Positions 7,605 to 13,868 of a stretch of 18,356 bases of DNA are shown in pieces (position 1 is the stretch's first letter; every line of letters starts with the position of its first letter). The translations under genes and the position numbers were made by a program. The DNA comes from Gemmataceae bacterium (GTDB taxonomy: Bacteria > Planctomycetota > Planctomycetia > Gemmatales > Gemmataceae): the NCBI GenBank assembly GCA_017853285.1, contig JAFMJU010000014.1, positions 1-18,356 on the forward strand, read 5' to 3'. Below the pieces are notes generated by a model. It saw nothing but the letters and a program-made list of their open reading frames with translations. It was not told where the DNA came from and did not search any database.

Positions 7605-8404
7605 GCGTGGTTCCAAGTTCCAGGCAATCCAACTAGCAAGTTATAGAGAGTGTGTCCGCCCACCGCGATTCCGAATCCTCGCCAGGCCAACACACCACTG
7701 AAAACCAAGCCGGCGGCGAACCGAAAGGAAAAAACCCGCCCATCGTAGGGTGGCGCATTGGCCCCCCAATGGTGGGCCGCCGCGAAAAACCACGCTGATA
7801 GCAAGGAAGCCATGAAAAACCCGGTAAACGCGTCGATCCCCATAAAGCCCAGAAGGCTGATCAGGACCGTCAGAGAAACCAACCGGAACAGGAACTCCTC
7901 GTACAAACCCGCACCCACAAGGGGCAATGCGGCCCGAAACGGATCCCCCTGGTGCAATCCGACCGGATTCCCGGACGCCTTGACCTGTAATTCCCAGCCA
8001 TAGTGTTTCAGTAGATCAGGCCACAAACGGCTAAAAAGCCAGAGGGTCAGAGCCAGGGCCAAACTTTCCAAGACCATGCCCAAACTGGTGGAAATCACTC
8101 GGTCAGGCCGGGTGTCCCATCGCCTCAGGGTGGCCAGGAACAACCAAACCACCATCAACAGGGGGGGTATAAGATTCCCCCCATTGCCAAATTGCTCGCA
8201 CCAATCCCGGACCCAGGCATCCGCGCCATTGCGAAGGCTTTGCCCCTCATCCCCTCCCACCCTGGCCAAGGTTCCCACTTCATAAAAAATCAGCAACGGA
8301 GCCACCAACACCAGCCCCATCAAGGGGTGGCGGGTTGCCCTCCAATACCAGGACAGATCTCCTAACACATTACCCTTCAATCGCTTAGGTTCATACTTAT
8401 CCAA
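7601..8404 (-). CDS. CPBP-family intramembrane protease (Abi/CAAX-type)
   Basis: Polytopic membrane protein (267 residues) of the CPBP glutamic-type intramembrane protease family (Pfam PF02517). The three family motifs are present in order: EEFLFR (Glu169, Glu170, Arg174), FFAAAHH (206-212) and HTLYN (His251, Asn255). Hydrophobic segments begin at about 29 (LMGLVLVAPLLIFYEVG) and continue at about 80, 105, 175, 195 and 225. The substrate cannot be told; family members include prenyl-protein peptidases and bacteriocin self-immunity proteins. The start is a TTG at 8404-8402, which overlaps the TAA of the upstream HD-GYP gene by 8 bases; no in-frame ATG occurs before residue 29. A good ribosome binding site is lacking, so translation is probably coupled. 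The family call is firm, the start less so. Confidence 0.88.
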   Translation of the reverse strand: MDKYEPKRLKGNVLGDLSWYWRATRHPLMGLVLVAPLLIFYEVGTLARVGGDEGQSLRNGADAWVRDWCEQFGNGGNLIPPLLMVVWLFLATLRRWDTRPDRVISTSLGMVLESLALALTLWLFSRLWPDLLKHYGWELQVKASGNPVGLHQGDPFRAALPLVGAGLYEEFLFRLVSLTVLISLLGFMGIDAFTGFFMASLLSAWFFAAAHHWGANAPPYDGRVFSFRFAAGLVFSGVLAWRGFGIAVGGHTLYNLLVGLPGTWNHA

Positions 8405-9944
8405 GCCAGGGGCAGGTTTCCCGAAGCAACGCCTTCCTATCTAGCCCGTGATATGCCATGACATCACTACGGCCGATCCCGCCGACAGTCCGAGGATCGA
8501 TGGTTTTTGGACTTTGGGGCACTGCCAAAGGTTGCCCTGCGGAATTTGTCAGGGGAACCACCCAGGCACTCGAGACATCCGCCTGGCTCACGCACCCAGC
8601 CGATAACGCCAAAGCCCCATCCGCCATCTTGATCAGGGTTCCGATGGGCAAGGGCCCCAACAAATTCAAGCGGGCAGCCTCGGACGATTCCAACAGTCCC
8701 TGTCGAGCCCAGGCATGCACCGTCCGCCAGGCATCCACCGGAGAAACCGCAGGACGGTGGGCCCGATCCATCTGCAATCCGGCGTACACATCCAAAACAG
8801 CCAACCAACCTGAAAGGGGTGAAAGCTCTGGCCCCTTATGCCCATCGGGGTACCCCGTGCCATCGGCCCGCTCATGGTGCCACAGAACCGCTTTGCGCAA
8901 CCCATGCCTTTCCGGCATCAGTTGTGCCACCAAAGCCTCACCTCGGCTGGCGTGGGCCTCCAGGGCCTTGCGTTGTTCCCCAGCCAAACGGGCCTCGGTA
9001 ATCCAAAGGTCGCCCGGGAGAAAGGCCATGCCAATATCGTGAAGCAGGCAGGAATGAAGGGTTTCCGAGGCGCTCAACGCCTGGGGCCCCACCCCCTCCA
9101 ACCTGGCCACTTCAGCCGCCGTCCAGGCAAGGTTCCAGCCATCCGCTGCAACCCAGACCTCCGGAGCCTTTTCACCCGGGACCGGCTGCCACCATACTTT
9201 TGCCAGATCCACTCCCAAATGGCCGGTTTCAGCCATTTCCCTAACAAGGCAATCAAGTCGATCCACCAAGTTGGAGGCGGGTTTTTCGTTATTGATCCCA
9301 GCCCGAACCACCTCACGCACCCAGGAAAACCAATCCGCCCGGAGCGCGGTTTCACGGGTCAATTCACGGCTTCGTTGAACCAACAGGGCTAATTTGCCCT
9401 CCACCTGATCCAAAAAGGCCCTGGTTCCTTCGGCCCAATGGATTTGGCGATCCCGGTCGGATGGCATGGACAGTAGGGAGTGAATCAGTTGCCCGAAAAT
9501 CGCCTGCACTTGGACCAACCCTGCAGCCAGGACAGGCGTTTCCTCACCCGGGAGAGCCCAGGCCCCCGAATCCAAAGCAGCCAGGGCTCTCGATTGCTCC
9601 AATGCCCGCTCCAGGGTCGGGCGGACCGTTTCATCCAAACGGCTCACCGGCAGCCGAACCTCGGATGTGCCCCCGTGGCTAGGCAATACCGGCAGCGTCG
9701 CCTCCAAACCACTGGCCCCAATGCCGGAAAGCATTCCGGAGGTGGCTCGCTGGGCGCCTTGCTGTTCGTTCACCTGGCCGCGCAACCATGCTAGTGGACC
9801 ACCCAAACGGCCGGTTTTATCTACGATTTCAGCCAACTCAGATTGGAGGTTCGCCGATCCCCGGGCAAAGCGGTCCACCGCTTGGCGAATGAAGCCAAGT
9901 CGGTCCTCAGTGCTTTTCGCCACCGTTACTGGAATGGCAGTCAC
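8397..9944 (-). CDS. HD-GYP-type domain protein, possible c-di-GMP phosphodiesterase
   Basis: A 515-residue soluble protein. Residues 265-440 form an HD-GYP-type domain: LLHDIG (His302, Asp303), His331, WHHERADGTGYPDG (His356, His357, Glu358, Asp361-Pro366) and LDVYAGL (Asp385), then the usual tail PLPIGTLIKMADGALAL (431-447). HD-GYP proteins linearise cyclic di-GMP. The first metal-binding His of the domain seems to be missing, with Trp near 270 where the alignment puts it, so activity may be altered or lost. Residues 1-260 are mostly helical and match no domain I recognise; there is no receiver domain. The start is a GTG at 9944 with GGAGG 4 bases upstream. It overlaps the CPBP gene by 8 bases, so the two form one transcription unit upstream of nuo. 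Confidence 0.85.
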   Translation of the reverse strand: MTAIPVTVAKSTEDRLGFIRQAVDRFARGSANLQSELAEIVDKTGRLGGPLAWLRGQVNEQQGAQRATSGMLSGIGASGLEATLPVLPSHGGTSEVRLPVSRLDETVRPTLERALEQSRALAALDSGAWALPGEETPVLAAGLVQVQAIFGQLIHSLLSMPSDRDRQIHWAEGTRAFLDQVEGKLALLVQRSRELTRETALRADWFSWVREVVRAGINNEKPASNLVDRLDCLVREMAETGHLGVDLAKVWWQPVPGEKAPEVWVAADGWNLAWTAAEVARLEGVGPQALSASETLHSCLLHDIGMAFLPGDLWITEARLAGEQRKALEAHASRGEALVAQLMPERHGLRKAVLWHHERADGTGYPDGHKGPELSPLSGWLAVLDVYAGLQMDRAHRPAVSPVDAWRTVHAWARQGLLESSEAARLNLLGPLPIGTLIKMADGALALSAGCVSQADVSSAWVVPLTNSAGQPLAVPQSPKTIDPRTVGGIGRSDVMAYHGLDRKALLRETCPWLG

Positions 9945-10059
9945 AGGGCCTCCGGGGCTGGTGCACCGCCCGGGTCAAGAAAAGGCGCGTCACCTTTGGG
10001 GCAATCCCTACACAGGTTCGATCGGAACACCACGGGGTATTGCTTCAGAAGATTCAGCC

Positions 10060-10093
10060 TGGGCAACCCGTTGCCTGCCAAAAAGGCATTTTT
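10060..10093 (+). promoter_or_regulatory. Overlapping hairpins with T-run, or sigma-54-like element
   Basis: GGCAA-CCCG-TTGCC (10062-10075) can form one stem. TGCCT-N7-AGGCA (10072-10088), followed by TTTTT (10089-10093), can form another that uses the same TGCC bases, so only one can exist at a time. This resembles an antiterminator/terminator pair in the leader of the response regulator gene. Alternatively TGG (10060-10062) and TTGC (10071-10074) have the exact GG-N10-GC spacing of a sigma-54 promoter, though the bases between them do not match the consensus. Stems are only 5 bp, so both readings are weak. Confidence 0.25.
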
Positions 10094-10192
10094 ACCTACT
10101 ACCCGAGCTTAGAATTGATAGCATGTAACCATCGCCCCCTTGCAGGCTGTCGGGTTGGCAGTCAAAAGCCACCCAATGGAGCTTGGGGACAG

Positions 10193-10210
10193 GGTCCAAC
10201 CTTGTGGACC
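10193..10210. promoter_or_regulatory. Dyad-symmetric site GGTCCA-N6-TGGACC, candidate operator
   Basis: A perfect inverted repeat with 6-base arms and a 6-base spacer, 38 bases before the ATG of the response regulator. The size suits binding by a dimer of a Fis-type HTH protein, so self-regulation is possible. It could also form an RNA hairpin near the start site. I did not see a second full copy in the window. Confidence 0.3.
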
Positions 10211-10248
10211 GGATCAAATACCCCGAAACACGGTGGCTTTGAATTTTC

Positions 10249-11805
10249 ATGCAAACCAACGGTTCCGTTGCAGGCCCGGGCGAGGGCATCCGTGTCCTGA
10301 TAGTGGATGACGAAAAATCCCACGCTGAAGTGGTGGGGGAAGCACTGGAACGGCAGGCATACGAAATAACCCTCGCCACCAGCGGCAATGCCGGAAGCCG
10401 GCAAATTGACCAGGAAGACTTTGACATCATTCTCACCGACCTGCGGATGGGTGACTTGGGTGGCATGGAAATCCTGAAAAAAGCCCGCCAGGTTCAACCG
10501 GACTGCGAGGTTCTGGTCATTACCGGTCACGGGGATGTGAAAACCGCGGTCGAGGCGATCAAGCACGGGGCCTCCAATTACCTGACCAAACCCCTCGATA
10601 TGGCGGAATTGCGTGTCCTGGTGGAAAAAGCGGCCGAGCGCCGCAGGCTTTTCCGTGCAAACCGCGATCTCCAGCGTCAGATCGATGAGAAGTTCGGGTT
10701 TGAGGGCGTGGTTGGCAACAGCCAAAAAATGCACGATGTGATCGCCCGCCTGCAAAGCATCGCACCCACCAGCGCCACTGTCTTGATCCAGGGTGAAACC
10801 GGAACAGGAAAGGAGCTGGCAGCCAAAGCCATCCACACCAACAGCCCACGCAAAAACAAGCCATTCGTGGCCCTCAACTGCACCGCGCTCAACGAGAATC
10901 TGCTGGACGACGAGTTGTTCGGGCACGAATCCGGCGCGTTCACCGGAGCGGAGCGGATCAGAAAAGGCAGGTTTGAGCACGCAAATGGCGGCACGCTTTT
11001 TTTGGACGAGGTGGGAGATATGCCCCTGCCCCTTCAGGCCAAGCTGTTGCGGGTGCTGGAAAGCAACGAGGTGATCAGGATCGGTAGCAACGAACCCATC
11101 AAGGTGAATGTTCGACTGGTTTCAGCCACCCACCGCGACCTGGAGGCTGCCGTGGCTGCCGGCAATTTCAGGCAAGACTTGTATTTCCGCCTCAATCGAC
11201 TGAAGGTCAAGTTGCCGGCACTGCGCCAACGACGCGAGGATATCCCCCTACTGACCGCCCATTTCATCAAGGAATTCAACCAGCAGCACGGCAAAAAAGT
11301 TTCTGCCGTTTCAGACCCTTTGCGCCGGGCCATGTCGGCCTATGACTGGCCGGGCAATGTCCGAGAATTGCGTAATTTCATTGAAAGCCTGGTGGTGCTG
11401 GACAACGACGGAATCCTCGATGTGAACGATGTGCAAGACGAGGATTTCCTGCCCGGCCTGGCCTCTGAAGCCACCCGGGCGGCGCCCGCGCGGGGCACCT
11501 CCTCCTTGGTTGGCCGCCCCCTGGCGGAGGTGGAACGGTACTACATCGAACAGGCCCTGGAACTCACCACCGGCAATCGGGAGGAGGCCGCGAAACTGTT
11601 GGGGATCGGCGAAAGGACCCTTTACCGGGTGATCCAGGACTGGAAGCTGCAGGACAAAATCAAGGAATCGATGGACCGAAATTCAGGGGATATCAACCTC
11701 GCGGCAAAGGAACTCGGCCTGACCTCCAAGACCCTGGAACGAAAGCTGAAGCGACTTGCAGGCGGCGGGGCGGATGATTCTCCCGAAACCGGGGAGGACT
11801 CCTGA
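10249..11805 (+). CDS. Sigma-54-dependent response regulator (NtrC family) with two Fis-type HTH motifs
   Basis: A 518-residue two-component regulator that would activate sigma-54 promoters once phosphorylated. The receiver domain (14-130) has Asp20/Asp21, phospho-acceptor Asp64 (LTDLRM), Thr92 and Lys114 (TKPLD). The AAA+ domain follows with Walker A GETGTGKE, the sigma-54 contact loop GAFTGA, Walker B GGTLFLDE, and YFRLNRLKV with the arginine finger. The C-terminus has a normal Fis motif (428-467, GNREEAAKLLGIGERTLYR) and then a second one (470-503, LAAKELGLTSKTLERKLKRL), where most relatives have only one. The ATG at 10249 is the only upstream start in frame and has no clear ribosome binding site. 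The stop overlaps the mutL start (TGATG). No partner histidine kinase lies in the window, so it is an orphan. Confidence 0.95.
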   Translation: MQTNGSVAGPGEGIRVLIVDDEKSHAEVVGEALERQAYEITLATSGNAGSRQIDQEDFDIILTDLRMGDLGGMEILKKARQVQPDCEVLVITGHGDVKTAVEAIKHGASNYLTKPLDMAELRVLVEKAAERRRLFRANRDLQRQIDEKFGFEGVVGNSQKMHDVIARLQSIAPTSATVLIQGETGTGKELAAKAIHTNSPRKNKPFVALNCTALNENLLDDELFGHESGAFTGAERIRKGRFEHANGGTLFLDEVGDMPLPLQAKLLRVLESNEVIRIGSNEPIKVNVRLVSATHRDLEAAVAAGNFRQDLYFRLNRLKVKLPALRQRREDIPLLTAHFIKEFNQQHGKKVSAVSDPLRRAMSAYDWPGNVRELRNFIESLVVLDNDGILDVNDVQDEDFLPGLASEATRAAPARGTSSLVGRPLAEVERYYIEQALELTTGNREEAAKLLGIGERTLYRVIQDWKLQDKIKESMDRNSGDINLAAKELGLTSKTLERKLKRLAGGGADDSPETGEDS

Positions 11806-13736
11806 TGGCAGAGGCGCCCGAACGGGAACCTCCCCGAATTCGCCCCCTGGATCCCGTCACCGTCAGCCAAATCGCCGCCGGCGAGGTGGTGGAGCGGCCA
11901 GCCAGCGTCCTGCGTGAATTGCTCGACAACGCTCTCGACTCGGGTGCGACACGAATCTCCATCGAAGTGGATCAGGGCGGTATCGACCGCATCCTCGTGG
12001 TGGACAACGGCACGGGAATTCTGCCGGACGACCTTCCCCTGGCCCTTGCCAGCCATGCGACCAGCAAACTGCACCATGCTGGCGAGTTGGAACATATCAC
12101 CAGCATGGGCTTTCGGGGCGAGGCGCTTGCCTCCATAGCCAGCGTCTCAAGACTTAGCCTCGAGTCACATCCTCCCGGCCTTGGAATCGGCGGCCGGATC
12201 CAATGCGAGGGTGGAGTTCCTTGCGCAATGGAGCCTTGGGCCGGTTCCCCGGGCACCCGGGTGGAGGTGCGTCACCTGTTTTACAACGCCCCCGTCCGCC
12301 GGAGGTTTTTGAAAAGTCAGGCCGCCGAAATGGCTCAACTGAACGAGGTGTTCAATCGTTTCGCCCTGGCGATCGCGGCGATTCCCGCCGAAAAACGCCC
12401 CCACCTTAGCTACAAAAGCGGCAAAAAATCCCTCCATGAAATCCCGGGCGACCTTCCCCTCCTGGACAGGGTTTCAAGGCTGTTCGGTCAGGATGTGGCG
12501 AACCAACTGCACGCGGTGGATACCAAAAGGGGGGTCGCCAGCTTGACGGGATTGATAGCCGATCCTTCCGTCGAACGCGCGACCGCCCGCATGCAGTACC
12601 TTTTCCTGAACGGCCGCTTCCTGAAGGACCGCTCACTCACCCACGCGGTCCAGGAAGCCTACCGCGGCCTGATCATGGTTGGCCGGCAACCGGTGGTCTT
12701 TTTGCATTTGCAAATCCCACCGGAAGATGTGGATGTGAATGTGCATCCGGCCAAGGCGGAGGTACGGTTCCGGGACCCCTCCGCGGTCCACCACCTGGTG
12801 TTCCGGTCACTCCGCGACCGCATGGACCGTGAAAATCTAACCACCCGGCTGACTGTCCCTAAACAGAATCCTTTCGCACCCACAGCGCCATTCGCCCTTC
12901 AGCCCCCCCCGCCGCCCCCACCCCGACTGCCCTTCCCAGAACCCTCCCGGTCCACCCCGACAACTTCCGCCGCCGCCAAGGCTGATTCTCCGGCAAGCTT
13001 TCTAGTGGAACCGGGGCCGGCTTCCAAAAATGCCCACCCCTTGGTGACCAACACCCAAAGTGTCGAGGCCCGGAATCCACAACCTCCATCCCGCCCGATT
13101 TCCACCACTGGACCAGAACCGCCGCCGGCGGAAACAAACCAACTTGGCCCCCCGACTTCGGAATCCAACCGGATTCTGCAAATCTATAACAGCTTCCTGC
13201 TTGCCGAGACCGAGGAGGGGCTCCTCGTCATTGATCAACACGCCCTGCATGAACGGGTGATTTACGAGCAGATCAAACGTCGTTTGCTGACCGGCAAGTT
13301 GCCCACCCAGGGTCTTCTGCTTCCTGAATTGGTGGAGCTTTCCCCTGAGCAAGCCGGCGCGGTGGAGCAGCACCGCGATTCACTGCTCGAACTTGGGTTC
13401 GACCTGGCTCACTTTGGCGGGGCCACCTGGGCCATCCAGAGTTATCCTGCGATTCTGGAAAAACGCCCGATCGTCCCCTGCCTGCTTTCCGCGGTTCAGC
13501 AAATCACCTCAAAATCACAACCTCCCAGCCGGGACCAATTGCTTCAGGAAGTGATGAGCCTTATGGCCTGCCATTCCGCCGTTCGTGCCGGTGAACGATT
13601 GAGCCCAGAATTGATGGAAGCCCTGCTGGAAATGCGCCATCTTGCCAAAGACACCCACCATTGTCCCCATGGGCGCCCAACTGCATTGGTGTTTTCCAAG
13701 CAAGAACTGGAGAGGCAATTTGGAAGGATTGGATAA
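11805..13736 (+). CDS. mutL: DNA mismatch repair protein MutL, endonuclease type
   Basis: Mismatch repair ATPase and nicking endonuclease (643 residues) that acts after MutS. The N-terminal GHKL ATPase domain has QIAAGEVVERPASVLRELLDN (22-42) with catalytic Glu38 and Asn42, DNGTGI (67-72), and GFRGEALAS (102-110). A proline-rich linker (about 350-470, including a run of seven prolines) leads to the dimerisation/nuclease domain. This domain carries the complete metal-site motif DQHALHERVIYE (477-488, DQHA-x2-E-x4-E), ACHSAVRAG (588-596), CPHGRP (620-625) and the C-terminal FGRIG. Such MutL proteins nick DNA themselves and belong to species without MutH. Asp41 replaces a usually conserved Glu beside Asn42. 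The ATG shares one base with the preceding stop, and GGAGG lies 7 bases upstream, so it is coupled to the response regulator. Confidence 0.97.
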   Translation: MAEAPEREPPRIRPLDPVTVSQIAAGEVVERPASVLRELLDNALDSGATRISIEVDQGGIDRILVVDNGTGILPDDLPLALASHATSKLHHAGELEHITSMGFRGEALASIASVSRLSLESHPPGLGIGGRIQCEGGVPCAMEPWAGSPGTRVEVRHLFYNAPVRRRFLKSQAAEMAQLNEVFNRFALAIAAIPAEKRPHLSYKSGKKSLHEIPGDLPLLDRVSRLFGQDVANQLHAVDTKRGVASLTGLIADPSVERATARMQYLFLNGRFLKDRSLTHAVQEAYRGLIMVGRQPVVFLHLQIPPEDVDVNVHPAKAEVRFRDPSAVHHLVFRSLRDRMDRENLTTRLTVPKQNPFAPTAPFALQPPPPPPPRLPFPEPSRSTPTTSAAAKADSPASFLVEPGPASKNAHPLVTNTQSVEARNPQPPSRPISTTGPEPPPAETNQLGPPTSESNRILQIYNSFLLAETEEGLLVIDQHALHERVIYEQIKRRLLTGKLPTQGLLLPELVELSPEQAGAVEQHRDSLLELGFDLAHFGGATWAIQSYPAILEKRPIVPCLLSAVQQITSKSQPPSRDQLLQEVMSLMACHSAVRAGERLSPELMEALLEMRHLAKDTHHCPHGRPTALVFSKQELERQFGRIG

Positions 13737-13744
13737 CGAGGCTG

Positions 13745-13868
13745 ACCTGCAAACCTGATTAAATCTGGGCAATTTGGCACACCTGCAACCCAACTGATCT
13801 TCCTTTTCCGTGCCCCATATGGTTTGGTCGGCCGCACTTGGCCCGCATTCCATTCCGCTTGGCACACC
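13745..13868 (+). repeat. Short direct repeats in the mutL-pseudokinase spacer
   Basis: The 132-base spacer holds TTGGCACACC at 13774-13783 and again at 13859-13868, the second copy touching the ATG at 13869. It also holds ACCTGCAA at 13745-13752 and 13781-13788, the latter overlapping the first long repeat. No terminator-like hairpin follows mutL, so the downstream gene may be cotranscribed with it. The repeats could be regulator binding sites or chance. Confidence 0.3.

Larger units (their letters stand above)
9945..10248. other. 304-base divergent intergenic region
   Basis: Separates the minus-strand HD-GYP gene from the plus-strand response regulator and must hold promoters for both. I find no convincing sigma-70 pair on either strand; a TAGAAT hexamer at 10110-10115 lacks a good -35. 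It does hold two overlapping hairpins with a sigma-54-like -24/-12 spacing (10060-10093) and a dyad (10193-10210), listed separately. No small ORF with a ribosome binding site stands out. Confidence 0.6.

Noticed and set aside
10162..10980. A 272-codon open frame on the minus strand opposite the response regulator
   Set aside because: It is antisense to the conserved receiver and AAA+ domains, and its translation shows no family motif.
12899..12932. C-rich run in mutL as a possible frameshift or sequencing error
   Set aside because: The frame stays open on both sides, and the C-terminal nuclease domain follows in the same frame, so the run simply encodes a proline-rich linker.
13774..13790. 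Sigma-54 promoter in the mutL-pseudokinase spacer (TTGGCAC followed by TGC)
   Set aside because: The -24-like half is good, but the -12 half is about three bases too close, and sigma-54 spacing is strict.
13824..13868. TTG start for the pseudokinase, adding 15 residues
   Set aside because: The added residues are unremarkable and no ribosome binding site precedes the TTG. The ATG at 13869 is simpler, though not proven.
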